Positions 24,669 through 33,094 of a DNA stretch of 64,000 bases are shown in pieces (within the stretch, counting starts at the first letter, position 1; each line of letters opens with the position of its first letter). The notes beneath the pieces were generated by a model. That model made no database searches and had not been told where the DNA came from. It saw nothing but the letters and a program-made list of their open reading frames with translations. This DNA is from Microbacterium paraoxydans (lineage in GTDB: Bacteria; Actinomycetota; Actinomycetes; Actinomycetales; Microbacteriaceae): positions 806,001 to 870,000 of the forward strand of contig NZ_JAIVLG010000001.1 in assembly GCF_020524545.1 (NCBI RefSeq), in the 5' to 3' direction. Made by a program: the position numbers and the translations under genes.

Positions 24669-26129
24669 ATGTACGGGACATATCTGCGGCGCGAACTCGC
24701 GGGCCGCAAGAAGCAGACGCTGATCGTCGCGATCGGGCTGGCGATCGCGATCGCTCTGGTGATCATCGTCAACGCTCTCACTGCGGGAGTCCGCGACGCG
24801 CAGGCTCAGGCTCTCGCCGCGGTGTACGGCGTCGGTACCGATCTCACGGTGACCGGTGCGGCCGCGGAGCCCGGCCAGGGGCAGGGGCCCCGCTTCGAGT
24901 TCGATGCGGATGCCGGGGAATCCGACGGCGAGACGACCACGCTCGCGCAGTCGACGCTGCGAACCGACTTCCTGCGGGGCACCCTCGATTCCGCGGTGCT
25001 CGACACCGTCGCCGGCACCGAAGGCGTCGCTGCGGCATCCGGGGCTTTGAGCCTGACGAACTCCACCTTCTCGGGCGAGGTGCCCCGCGGCGGATTCGGG
25101 CAGCAGGACGGCGAGCAGCCGACCGTTCCTCAGGGGGGAGAAGCGCCACCGGATGGTGGACAGGGTGGGGGAGGCTCTTTCGGAGTCGACTCGTTCTCCG
25201 TCCTCGGGATCGACCCGGCCTCGATCGCGGTGGGCCCGCTGGCCTCCGTCGAGGTGACCGATGGCCGCGGCTTCGACGCGGCGGACGACGGGGAACTGGT
25301 CGCCCTCGTCGATGGAAGCTACGCCACCACGAACGAGATCGTCGTGGGCGACACGATCGAGGTGTCCGGCTCCGACGTCGAGGTCGTGGGACTTCTCGCC
25401 TCGACCTCGGACAGCGCGGACACGGCGGCGAACGTCTACTTGCCGCTGAGCACGGCGCAGACGCTCGCCGGCGTCGACGACGTGATCTCCACCGTCTACG
25501 TGCAGGCGGATTCGGCGGCCTCGATCGACGCCGTGCAGTCCGCGCTCGCCGATGAACTCCCGGACGCGACCGTGACCTCGCAATCCGAGCTCGCCTCGAC
25601 CGTATCGGGTTCGCTCTCGAGTGCGACCACGCTGATCACGAATCTCGGCGGCTGGCTCGCGGTCATCGTGCTGGCCGTCGCGGTGCTCATCTCCGTGTTG
25701 CTCACACTGTCGGGCGTCGGGCGTCGTACCCGGGAGTTCGGCACCCTCAAGGCGATCGGATGGTCGAACGGTCGGGTCGTGCGTCAGGTCGCAGGCGAGT
25801 CCATGGTGCAGGGGCTGATCGGGGGTGCCGCCGGTCTCGTCCTCGGCATCGCGGGCATCGTGTTGATCAATGTGCTGAGGCCGACCGTTGCGGCGAGCTC
25901 CGCGGGTCAGGGAGCGGGCCCGGGGGGCATGGGCGGCGGCCCGAGTGGCGGCGGAGCCATGCTGTCGAATCAGCCGACCGCGGACATCGTTCTGCAGGCA
26001 CCGTTCACGCCGTGGGTGCTGGTGGCGGCGGTCGGACTCGCCGTGCTCGGCGGGCTCGTCGCCGGTGCCTTCGGCGGCTGGAGGGCTGCGCGCCTCAGCC
26101 CGGCTGAAGCCCTGCGGTCGGTCGCGTGA
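24669..26129 (+). CDS. MacB/FtsX-type ABC transporter permease
   Basis: A 486-residue permease: one membrane segment near residues 15-38, a large extracytoplasmic MacB_PCD-like domain (about 40-320), then three membrane segments with the FtsX core (VLLTLSGVGRRTREFGTLKA, a hallmark of the family). Both the external domain and the loop between the last two membrane segments have long Gly/Gln/Pro-rich inserts (about residues 145-178 and 415-438). ATG 24669 follows GGAGAGAG. The ATPase gene follows after 59 bp. The substrate may be a peptide, antimicrobial or lipid; this type often works by mechanotransmission rather than transport across the membrane. Confidence 0.87.
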   Translation: MYGTYLRRELAGRKKQTLIVAIGLAIAIALVIIVNALTAGVRDAQAQALAAVYGVGTDLTVTGAAAEPGQGQGPRFEFDADAGESDGETTTLAQSTLRTDFLRGTLDSAVLDTVAGTEGVAAASGALSLTNSTFSGEVPRGGFGQQDGEQPTVPQGGEAPPDGGQGGGGSFGVDSFSVLGIDPASIAVGPLASVEVTDGRGFDAADDGELVALVDGSYATTNEIVVGDTIEVSGSDVEVVGLLASTSDSADTAANVYLPLSTAQTLAGVDDVISTVYVQADSAASIDAVQSALADELPDATVTSQSELASTVSGSLSSATTLITNLGGWLAVIVLAVAVLISVLLTLSGVGRRTREFGTLKAIGWSNGRVVRQVAGESMVQGLIGGAAGLVLGIAGIVLINVLRPTVAASSAGQGAGPGGMGGGPSGGGAMLSNQPTADIVLQAPFTPWVLVAAVGLAVLGGLVAGAFGGWRAARLSPAEALRSVA

Positions 26130-26188
26130 GCACTCCGCGACCGGCTCAGATCGGACACACCCCGTCATCCCCCGAGAAGGAGAAACAC

Positions 26189-26914
26189 ATGAGCATCGAA
26201 GAGCTTCAGCAGACGACATCGCACGCGGAGAGCACGCACCCGCTCTATCGTGTCGCGGGCATCACCAGGACGTATACGCAGAAGGGGCGCGTCGTGAAGG
26301 CCCTGACCGGGGTCGAACTCGACATCATGCCCGGCGAGTTCGTCTCGATCCAAGGGCCGACGGGGGGAGGGAAGTCGACCCTCCTGCAGCTCCTCGGTGC
26401 CCTGGACACGCCGTCGACCGGTTCGCTCCTGCTGGACGGCAGGGAGCTCGCGTCGGCCTCTCCGAAAGAGCTGGGCCGGATCAGGGCGGAGGAGATCGGC
26501 TTCGTGTTCCAGGGCTTCAATCTGATCCCCACGCTCACTGCCGCCGAGAACGTCGACATGGCACTCGAGCCTCTCCGCCTCGACCCGGCGGAACGCCGGA
26601 CCAGAGTCGCCGAGGCCCTCGCACACGTCGGCCTCCACGACAGAGGCGACCATCTGCCCACGGAACTCTCCGGGGGACAGCAGCAGCGGGTCGCGATCGC
26701 TCGAGCCATCGTCAAGAGGCCGCGGGTCCTGCTCGCCGATGAGCCCACCGGCAACCTCGATGAGAGCATGCGCGACGAGATCCTGACGCTGCTCGAATCC
26801 CTGTGCGCCGAAGGCATCACGATCATCGTCGTGACGCATGACTCGGCCGTGGCTCGACGCGCGACGCGGCGCCTCCGCCTCGCGAAGGGCGTGGTACGGG
26901 ACATCACGACGTAG
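26189..26914 (+). CDS. MacB/LolD-type ABC exporter ATPase
   Basis: A 241-residue ATPase with Walker A GPTGGGKST (56-64), Q-loop FVFQGFNLIPTLTAAENV (typical of the LolD/MacB group), signature LSGGQQQRVAIARAI and Walker B VLLADEPTGNLD. ATG 26189 has the ribosome-binding site GAGAAGGAG and gives the normal N-terminus; the frame is open further upstream without similarity. It powers the preceding permease. Confidence 0.9.
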   Translation: MSIEELQQTTSHAESTHPLYRVAGITRTYTQKGRVVKALTGVELDIMPGEFVSIQGPTGGGKSTLLQLLGALDTPSTGSLLLDGRELASASPKELGRIRAEEIGFVFQGFNLIPTLTAAENVDMALEPLRLDPAERRTRVAEALAHVGLHDRGDHLPTELSGGQQQRVAIARAIVKRPRVLLADEPTGNLDESMRDEILTLLESLCAEGITIIVVTHDSAVARRATRRLRLAKGVVRDITT

Positions 26915-26952
26915 GAGAGGGCGAACAGGGGTGCGATGTCGGCGGCACTGGC

Positions 26953-26958
26953 TACAGT
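26953..26958 (+). promoter_or_regulatory. -10 element of a leaderless promoter
   Basis: TACAGT is followed by 6 nt and the ATG at 26965, so the -10 is at -12 to -7 of the start codon. No Shine-Dalgarno sequence precedes the ATG. Confidence 0.65.
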
Positions 26959-26964
26959 GTCGGC

Positions 26965-28215
26965 ATGGCCGACGACTCCGTTGCTCCCGTCCCTTCCGTC
27001 CACCGTCCCAGAACCGCCGCCGAGGTCGCCCGGGTCGTGCGCCTGGCGTCACGCGAGGCCGTGCCCGTGACCGTCGTCGCCGGCGGGCACGGCCCGTGGT
27101 CGCACGGCCCCGCTGCCGGCATCCGTCTGGAGCTCGGTGGGCTGTCGGACATCGAGGTCGACGGCACCACCGTCCGCATCAGCGGTGGCGCGGTCTGGGG
27201 AGATGTCGCGACGGCACTCGCCGCACACGGCCTCGCCCTCAGCTCCGGCGACACCGCATCGGTGGGCGTCGGCGGTCTCACGCTCGGAGGCGGCATCGGG
27301 TGGATGGCGCGCGCCTGGGGCCTCGCGATCGATCAGCTCGTCGGCGCCCAGGTCGTCACGGCGACGGGTGACATCGTCGAGGCCTCGGCCGATGCACACC
27401 CCGAGCTCTTCTGGGCTCTGCGCGGCGGCGGAGGGAACTTCGGCGTCGTGACACGCTTCGACTTCGCCGCGCATCCGCTCCCCGGCATCGCCTTCTCGGA
27501 GAGCCGCATCGACGGCGAGGCGACCGCCGTGCTGAAGGCGACCCGAGACCTGCTCCGTGACGCGCCTCGAGAGCTCACGGTCACCTACATGGACGTCCCG
27601 CCGATGGACCCGAGTGCGCCGGCGGGAGCACGTCTGAGCGCGGTGTGGGCAGCACCGGAGCCGGATCGGCTGCGTGCGGTGCTGGAACCGATCTCCGCCC
27701 TCGACGGGGTGCAGACCGAGGTGACGACGCCGGCATATCGGGAGGTGCTGATGGAGATGCCAGCGCCCGACGGGGAGGAACCCGCCTCTCCTCCTGGCTT
27801 CATCGGGGGCAACGGGCTCTACGCCGAACTCGACGACGCGCTCATTGCGCAGTTGGTGGCCTTCCGTCGCTCCTACCCGGCGTCCGTCGTGTTCCTGCGA
27901 TCTCTGGGCGGGGCGATCCAGGACGTGGCGCAGGATGACACGGCGTTCCCCGCCCGCGCGGCGAACTGGTTCGTCCTCGCCGGCGCGTTCGACATCCCCG
28001 GTCTGATCGATGACGAGACCCGCGCCGCCATCGAGTCGGACTGGAGCGTGATCGAGGGCGGTCGTCTGGCCGAGTACGGCAATTTCGCGGACACCGAGCG
28101 GCCGCAGGCTGTCCCCGGCATGTTCTCGGAAGCCGCCCTCCCGCGGTTGAGTGCGACCAAGGCCGCGTGGGACCCGGCGAACCTGTTCCGCCGCAACCAC
28201 AACATCACGGTCTGA
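26965..28215 (+). CDS. FAD-dependent oxidoreductase (berberine bridge enzyme-like)
   Basis: A 416-residue flavoprotein of the PCMH/VAO fold. The FAD-binding domain covers about 1-175: VVAGGHGPWSHG (the His in GGHG is the expected 8-alpha-FAD linkage site), SVGVGGLTLGGGIGWMAR and ALRGGGGNFGVVTRF. The C-terminus carries the BBE motif WDPANLFRRNHNI. The Cys used for the second (6-S-cysteinyl) flavin link in plant BBE is replaced by Val in SVGVGG, so a single covalent link is expected. Substrate unknown; such enzymes oxidise sugars or secondary metabolites. Confidence 0.85.
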   Translation: MADDSVAPVPSVHRPRTAAEVARVVRLASREAVPVTVVAGGHGPWSHGPAAGIRLELGGLSDIEVDGTTVRISGGAVWGDVATALAAHGLALSSGDTASVGVGGLTLGGGIGWMARAWGLAIDQLVGAQVVTATGDIVEASADAHPELFWALRGGGGNFGVVTRFDFAAHPLPGIAFSESRIDGEATAVLKATRDLLRDAPRELTVTYMDVPPMDPSAPAGARLSAVWAAPEPDRLRAVLEPISALDGVQTEVTTPAYREVLMEMPAPDGEEPASPPGFIGGNGLYAELDDALIAQLVAFRRSYPASVVFLRSLGGAIQDVAQDDTAFPARAANWFVLAGAFDIPGLIDDETRAAIESDWSVIEGGRLAEYGNFADTERPQAVPGMFSEAALPRLSATKAAWDPANLFRRNHNITV

Positions 28216-28220
28216 CGCAC

Positions 28221-28260
28221 GAAGGGCCGGGAACCCGCGCTCGCGGTTTCCCGGCCCTTC
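28221..28260. terminator. Bidirectional hairpin terminator
   Basis: GAAGGGCCGGGAACC (28221-28235) pairs with GGTTTCCCGGCCCTTC (28245-28260), with a single bulged base. It lies 5 bp after the oxidoreductase stop and 11 bp before the stop of the convergent gnd gene. Confidence 0.85.
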
Positions 28261-28271
28261 GACCGTTCACA

Positions 28272-29726
28272 TCAGTGCGTGTCTTCGGCCTCGATCTCGG
28301 TGCGGTCGCCCGACCACAGAGTGTGGAAGGTACCCGGCTTGTCGACGCGCTTGTAGGTGTGCGCGCCGAAGAAGTCGCGCTGGCCCTGGACGAGCGCTGC
28401 CGGAAGGCGGTCGGCACGGATGCCGTCGTAGTACGACAGCGACGAGGAGAACGCCGGCGAGGGGATACCCGCCTGCGCCGCGGTGACGACGACGCGGCGC
28501 CACGACGCCTGGCCGCGCGCGAGCGCCTCGGCGAAGTACGGCGCGGTCATCAGCACCGGAAGATCGGGGGTCGCGGCGTAGGCATCCGCGATGCGGTTGA
28601 GGAACTGGGCGCGGATGATGCAGCCGCCGCGCCAGATCTTCGAGATCGCGCCGAGGTCGATGTTCCAGCCGTACTCGGCTGCGCCGGCGCGGATCTCGTC
28701 GAAGCCCTGCGAGTAGGCGACGATCTTCGACGCGTAGAGGGCCAGACGCACGTCTTCGATGAACCGATCGGTGTCCTCGTCAGAGACCGTGAACTCCTCG
28801 TCGGGGCCGGGGAGTCCGCCGGCGACGGCGCGCTGCTCGGGGTGCGAGGAGAGAGAGCGGGCGAAGGTCGCTTCGGCGATGCCCGACACGGGAACGCCCA
28901 GGGACAGCGCGGTCTGCACGGTCCAGGCTCCGGTGCCCTTGGCCCCGGCCTGGTCGAGGATCACATCGACCAACGGCTTGCCGGTGGAGGCGTCGACCTG
29001 TCGGAGCACCTCGGCGGTGATCTCGATCAGATACGACTCCAGCTCGCCCTTGTTCCACTCGGCGAAGATCTCGGCGATCTCGGCGGGGGACTTGCCGGTG
29101 CCGCGACGGATGAGGTCGTAGGCCTCGGCGATGAGCTGCATGTCGGCGTACTCGATGCCGTTGTGCACCATCTTGACGAAGTGGCCGGCACCGTCGTGAC
29201 CGATGTGCGTGACGCAGGGCTCACCCTCGGCGATCGCCGCGATCGACTTCAGGATCGGTCCGAGCGTGACCCAGGACTCGTCCGAGCCGCCGGGCATGAT
29301 CGACGGGCCGGTGAGCGCTCCCTCCTCACCGCCGGAGATGCCGGCGCCGACGAAGTTGATGCCGGTCTCGCGGACCGCCTTCTCGCGGCGGATGGTGTCG
29401 GGGAAGTAGGCGTTGCCGCCGTCCACGATGATGTCGCCGGGCTCGAAGACCTCGACCAGGGCGTCGATCACGGCGTCCGTCGGGCCCCCGGCCTTGACCA
29501 TGATGATCGCGGTCCGCGGCTTCTGCAGCGAATCGGCGAACTCCTGGTAGGAGTGCGCCGGGACGAAGCCGGCCTCGGGGTGCTCGTCGAGGAGAGTCTG
29601 GGTCTTCTCGTAGCTGCGGTTGAAGATCGCCACGGTGTTGCCCTCGCGGCTGGCGAGGTTGCGGGCGAGATTCGATCCCATGACGGCGAGTCCGACGACT
29701 CCGATGTTCGCTGATGCTTCGGGCAC
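28272..29726 (-). CDS. gnd: 6-phosphogluconate dehydrogenase, decarboxylating
   Basis: A 484-residue enzyme of the oxidative pentose phosphate pathway that converts 6-phosphogluconate to ribulose-5-phosphate, CO2 and NADPH. Markers: N-terminal Rossmann GLAVMGSNLARNLASR, substrate loop GGEEGALTGPSIMPGG, catalytic Lys in GHFVKMVHNGIEY, and C-terminal RGGCIIRAQFLNRI. Length is that of the long (homodimeric, Gram-negative-like) form. Start is GTG 29726 with GAGGAG upstream. It is divergent from the hydroxyacid dehydrogenase and gluconokinase genes. Confidence 0.93.
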   Translation of the reverse strand: MPEASANIGVVGLAVMGSNLARNLASREGNTVAIFNRSYEKTQTLLDEHPEAGFVPAHSYQEFADSLQKPRTAIIMVKAGGPTDAVIDALVEVFEPGDIIVDGGNAYFPDTIRREKAVRETGINFVGAGISGGEEGALTGPSIMPGGSDESWVTLGPILKSIAAIAEGEPCVTHIGHDGAGHFVKMVHNGIEYADMQLIAEAYDLIRRGTGKSPAEIAEIFAEWNKGELESYLIEITAEVLRQVDASTGKPLVDVILDQAGAKGTGAWTVQTALSLGVPVSGIAEATFARSLSSHPEQRAVAGGLPGPDEEFTVSDEDTDRFIEDVRLALYASKIVAYSQGFDEIRAGAAEYGWNIDLGAISKIWRGGCIIRAQFLNRIADAYAATPDLPVLMTAPYFAEALARGQASWRRVVVTAAQAGIPSPAFSSSLSYYDGIRADRLPAALVQGQRDFFGAHTYKRVDKPGTFHTLWSGDRTEIEAEDTH

Positions 29727-29877
29727 AGAAGGCTCCTCGATCGTGAAGAAAGGATGGACTCAGCGTATCGCTGTCACAGGTCTGGTGCGCACGTGTGTCC
29801 CGTTCTCGTCATGCTTCGGGCGGCGGGAGCCGGCGGCCCTACGCTGGAGGTACGGATCGATTCGATGAGGAGACGGC

Positions 29878-30936
29878 GTGGCGGACAACGGAGACAGGCT
29901 CAGAGCGGTCGTGGCGGTACCCCTGCCGGAGGACCTGTGTCAGTTGATCGAGCGTCTGGAGCCGCGACTCGATGTGGTGCGTGACGCCCGTCTGACTCCG
30001 CCGGCCCGCTGGCCGGCCGACTGGTCCGGCGATCCCGCGTACGCGCGCACGCCGCAGCAGCAGTCGTCCTTCGAGGAGATGGTCGACTCCGCCGATGTGC
30101 TGTTCGGCATCCCCGATGTGAATGCCGCCGCGCTCGCCCGAACCGTCGGCGCGAATCCACGGTTGCGCTGGGTGATGACCACCGCTGCGGGCGGCGGCGC
30201 CACGGTCAGGGAGGCCGGACTGTCCCGCCGCGACCTCGACCGGGTGGTCTTCACGACCAGCGCCGGCGTGCACGGCGGGACTCTGGCCGAGTTCGCGGTC
30301 TTCTCGATCCTCGCCGGCGCGAAGGGCCTTCCTCGCCTTCTCGCTGACCAGCGTGCTCGCACCTGGCCTGATCGCTGGGAGATGAGGCAGCTCGAGGAGA
30401 TGACGGTGTTGGTGGTGGGGCTCGGCGGGATCGGCAAGGAGTGTGCTCGGCGCTTCCACGCGCTGGGTGCCACCGTGTGGGGCACCACCCGGTCGGGCGA
30501 AGCCGTCGAGGGCGTCGACCGGCTCGTGCCCCTCGAAGAGCTGACGGCGGCGATCGCGGAAGTCGACGCGATCGTGGTCACGCTCCCGGGAACCGCGCAG
30601 ACGCACCACCTGATCGGTCGGGACGCGCTGGCCGCCGCGAAGCCGGGCCTGGTTCTCACGAATGTCGGTCGCGGCAGCGTGGTCGACGAGGGGGCGCTCT
30701 TGGACGCGCTCGATGACGGTCGCGTCGGATTCGCCGCGCTCGACGTGTTCGAGCAGGAGCCGCTTCCGGCGTCGTCGCCGCTGTGGTCGCATCCGCACGT
30801 GCTGATCAGCCCGCACACCGCGGCCATCAGCGCTCAGGAGGAGGAGCGGATCGCTCGACGCTTCGCCGAGAACGCGACCCGGCTGCTGGACGGTCGCCCG
30901 CTGCGCGCGGTGGTCGACACCGTCGAGTTCTATTGA
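29878..30936 (+). CDS. D-isomer-specific 2-hydroxyacid dehydrogenase
   Basis: A 352-residue NAD(P)-dependent dehydrogenase. The nucleotide-binding motif is VVGLGGIGKECARRFHALG (about 180-198). The catalytic set is readable: Arg in NVGRGSVVDE, Glu in DVFEQEPLP and His in ISPHTA. It would reduce 2-keto acids or oxidise D-2-hydroxyacids; substrate not fixed. It lies between gnd (divergent) and gluconokinase, and a role in gluconate or 2-ketogluconate metabolism is plausible. Start is GTG 29878 with GAGGAGAC; a -10 TACGCT lies at 29840-29845. Confidence 0.87.
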   Translation: MADNGDRLRAVVAVPLPEDLCQLIERLEPRLDVVRDARLTPPARWPADWSGDPAYARTPQQQSSFEEMVDSADVLFGIPDVNAAALARTVGANPRLRWVMTTAAGGGATVREAGLSRRDLDRVVFTTSAGVHGGTLAEFAVFSILAGAKGLPRLLADQRARTWPDRWEMRQLEEMTVLVVGLGGIGKECARRFHALGATVWGTTRSGEAVEGVDRLVPLEELTAAIAEVDAIVVTLPGTAQTHHLIGRDALAAAKPGLVLTNVGRGSVVDEGALLDALDDGRVGFAALDVFEQEPLPASSPLWSHPHVLISPHTAAISAQEEERIARRFAENATRLLDGRPLRAVVDTVEFY

Positions 30937-30944
30937 GCGTCGGC

Positions 30945-31427
30945 ATGAGCACGCGCATCGTGGTGATGGGTCCCAGCGGCTGCGGGAAGTCGACGGTCGG
31001 TCGGGCGCTGGCCGATCGCATCGGCGCGCGCTTCATCGACGCGGACGACCTGCATCCGCTCTCCAACGTGGAGAAGATGGCTGCCGGGGTGCCGCTGGAC
31101 GACGAGGATCGCATGCCGTGGCTGGCACTCGTCGGACGTACGCTCCAGCGGGAAGACCGCATCGTCGTCGCCTGCTCGGCTCTGCGACGCGTCTACCGAG
31201 ACACGATCAGGACCGAGGCGCCCGAGGCGTTCTTCGCGGAGCTCGTGGTGGATCGGACCGCCCTTGAAGAGCGGGTGCGCTCGCGCGCGGATCACTTCAT
31301 GCCGCCTGCCCTGCTCGCTTCGCAGCTGCAGACGCTCGAACCTCTTCAGGGCGACGAGCCGGGCGTGCGCGTGGAGCGGACGGATGTGGCACAGTCCGTC
31401 GCGCTGATCGCGCAGACCGTGCTCTGA
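30945..31427 (+). CDS. gntK: Gluconokinase
   Basis: A 160-residue small P-loop kinase of the GntK family: GPSGCGKSTVGRAL (9-22), then DADDLHPLSNVEKMAAGVPLDDEDRMPWL, and VACSALRRVYRD. These are the family's gluconate- and ATP-binding segments. It phosphorylates gluconate to 6-phosphogluconate, the substrate of the neighbouring Gnd. ATG 30945 starts 8 bp after the dehydrogenase stop; the frame is open upstream but without similarity. Confidence 0.92.
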   Translation: MSTRIVVMGPSGCGKSTVGRALADRIGARFIDADDLHPLSNVEKMAAGVPLDDEDRMPWLALVGRTLQREDRIVVACSALRRVYRDTIRTEAPEAFFAELVVDRTALEERVRSRADHFMPPALLASQLQTLEPLQGDEPGVRVERTDVAQSVALIAQTVL

Positions 31428-31430
31428 GCG

Positions 31431-31556
31431 TCAGTCCTTGCGGTAGCCCGAGCGTCCCAGGGAGAAGAGGGCGCCAAGGCTGCCCACGACGGCGCACACG
31501 CTCATGGCCCCGATCAGCCAGAGGAGTACGTGCGAGAGGAAGGCGCCGTCGAGCAT
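31431..31556 (-). CDS. Small membrane protein, 41 residues
   Basis: Reads MLDGAFLSHVLLWLIGAMSV and continues with a Val/Gly/Ala/Leu-rich stretch to a basic tail GRSGYRKD. One membrane helix (about 9-32), N-out/C-in by the positive-inside rule. The minus strand has GGAGAA 7 nt before the ATG at 31556, a good ribosome-binding site. It ends 4 bp from the gntK stop on the other strand. Family not recognised; the good start signals and well-formed membrane segment make it a probable gene. Confidence 0.55.
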   Translation of the reverse strand: MLDGAFLSHVLLWLIGAMSVCAVVGSLGALFSLGRSGYRKD

Positions 31557-31615
31557 GGGGGTTCTCCGTGTTCTGCAGAAAAGGACCGGTGTCCTCAGCC
31601 TATCGGGTCATCCGG

Positions 31616-31621
31616 TACCAT
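31616..31621 (+). promoter_or_regulatory. Putative -10 of rplY with a long leader
   Basis: TACCAT could start a transcript at about 31628, leaving roughly 150 nt of leader before the rplY ATG at 31779. No named riboswitch or ribosomal-protein leader was recognised in 31628-31770. The frame upstream of the ATG is open but has no protein similarity. Confidence 0.35.
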
Positions 31622-31778
31622 TGAGGCTGTACCTCGGCGAGGGATGCTTCTGCGCGTGCGCGATCATCCGTTATCGACGCGGCGAAGCAAGCCCGGTGGC
31701 TTTCCTCCTGCGTCAGCGAGTTCGAATATTCCAAGACCACCGCGCGGCGCCTTCGCTGCGTGTCCCGAAGGAGAACCC

Positions 31779-32387
31779 ATGTCTGAAGACACCAAGGTCC
31801 AGGCCGAGCTCCGCGAGAGCTTCGGCAAGGGCTTCGCCCGCCGCCTCCGCGCCGCCGGCAAGATCCCTGCCGTCATCTACGGTCACGGCACCGAGCCCGT
31901 CCACGTGGCACTTCCCGGCCACCAGGTCTCGCTGATCATCCGCCGCGCGAACGCGCTGCTGGAGCTCGACATCGACGGCAAGAGCCAGCTCACCCTCGTC
32001 AAGGACGTCCAGCGCGACCCGGTGCACCAGATCATCGAGCACATCGACCTGCTCGTCGTGAAGAAGGGCGAGAAGGTCGCGATCGACGTCCCGATCACCA
32101 TCACGGGCGAGTCGGCTTCGGGCACCATCGTCAACCTCGACGCGACCACGCTCTCGATCGAGGCCGAGGCCACGCACATCCCGCAGCACATCGAGGTCTC
32201 GGTCGAGGGGCTGGAAGAGGGCGCACACATCACCGCCGCCGAGGTGAAGCTCCCCAAGGGCTCCACTCTGCTCTCCGACCCCGAGGTCCTCGTGGTCGCC
32301 GTCTCCGTTCCCGCGGCTCCGTCCGAGGACGAGACCGCGGAGGACGCCGAGGCAGCTGAGGAGACCGAAGAGGCCGCCGCGGAGTGA
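31779..32387 (+). CDS. rplY: 50S ribosomal protein L25 (general stress protein CTC form)
   Basis: A 202-residue long-form bL25. Residues 1 to about 90 are the 5S-rRNA-binding L25 domain (GFARRLRAAGKIPAVIYG), and about 95-185 form the TL5/CTC beta domain (VPITITGES, GSTLLSDPEVLVVAV). The last 25 residues are almost all Glu/Ala/Asp (AEDAEAAEETEEAAAE), the usual acidic tail of the long form. ATG 31779 has GAAGGAGA as ribosome-binding site. It is followed by a perfect hairpin and then pth; the pairing of L25 with peptidyl-tRNA hydrolase is common. Confidence 0.93.
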   Translation: MSEDTKVQAELRESFGKGFARRLRAAGKIPAVIYGHGTEPVHVALPGHQVSLIIRRANALLELDIDGKSQLTLVKDVQRDPVHQIIEHIDLLVVKKGEKVAIDVPITITGESASGTIVNLDATTLSIEAEATHIPQHIEVSVEGLEEGAHITAAEVKLPKGSTLLSDPEVLVVAVSVPAAPSEDETAEDAEAAEETEEAAAE

Positions 32388-32404
32388 TCTCCGACTGACT
32401 CATC

Positions 32405-32439
32405 ACAGAGGGGACGCGATCCGATCGCGTCCCCTCTGT
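32405..32439 (+). terminator. Perfect hairpin after rplY
   Basis: ACAGAGGGGACGCGATC is directly followed by its complement with almost no loop (about 17-bp stem). It lies 18 bp after the rplY stop and just before a -10-like TATCCT (32442-32447) that could start pth transcription. Confidence 0.8.
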
Positions 32440-32486
32440 CATATCCTGACCCGGGGCGCGCACCCGGGTATCGAGAGGACGAGGAC

Positions 32487-33068
32487 ATGGCATCCACTTG
32501 GCTCGTGGTCGGACTCGGGAATCCCGGTCCCCGATACGAGACGACCCGGCACAACATCGGCCAGATGGTCGTGGACGAGATCGCCGCGCGCCGCGGTGAG
32601 ACCTTTCGCGAGCACAAAGGCGGAGCGCGGGTCGTCGAGACCTGGCTGCGCCCCGGCGCGGAGAAGCTGGTGCTCGCCAAGCCGAACACCTTCATGAACG
32701 TCTCGGGTGCCCCGGTGGCCGCGTTGGCCCGGTTCTACTCCGTTCCCCCCGAACAGGTCGTCGTGGTGCACGATGAACTCGACATCCCCTTCGACACGGT
32801 GAAGCTCAAGACCGGAGGTGGTCACGGCGGACACAACGGTGTTCGCGATGTGGCGCGCGCGCTGGGCACCGCCGAGTTCCCCCGCGTGCGGGTGGGGATC
32901 GGGCGCCCGGTCGGGCGTCAGGACCCTGCGGACTGGGTGCTCGCACCCTTCGGGAAGGACGAGCGGCCGAACCTACCGATCCTCATCGCCGATGCCGCTG
33001 ACGCGGTCGAACTGCTCGTGGGCGAAGGTCTGCTCGCGGCGCAGCAGAAGCACCACGCTCCGCGCTGA
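32487..33068 (+). CDS. pth: Peptidyl-tRNA hydrolase
   Basis: A 193-residue Pth, normal length. It cleaves the ester bond of peptidyl-tRNAs dropped from ribosomes. Signature segments: GLGNPGPRYETTRHNIG with the catalytic His, KPNTFMNVSG, VVHDELD and GGGHGGHNGVRDV. Ribosome-binding site GAGAGGACGAGG. It follows rplY, with a terminator-like hairpin and its own -10 between. Confidence 0.93.
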   Translation: MASTWLVVGLGNPGPRYETTRHNIGQMVVDEIAARRGETFREHKGGARVVETWLRPGAEKLVLAKPNTFMNVSGAPVAALARFYSVPPEQVVVVHDELDIPFDTVKLKTGGGHGGHNGVRDVARALGTAEFPRVRVGIGRPVGRQDPADWVLAPFGKDERPNLPILIADAADAVELLVGEGLLAAQQKHHAPR

Positions 33069-33094
33069 CACGTTCCGACCGCGCTGCGGGGGGG

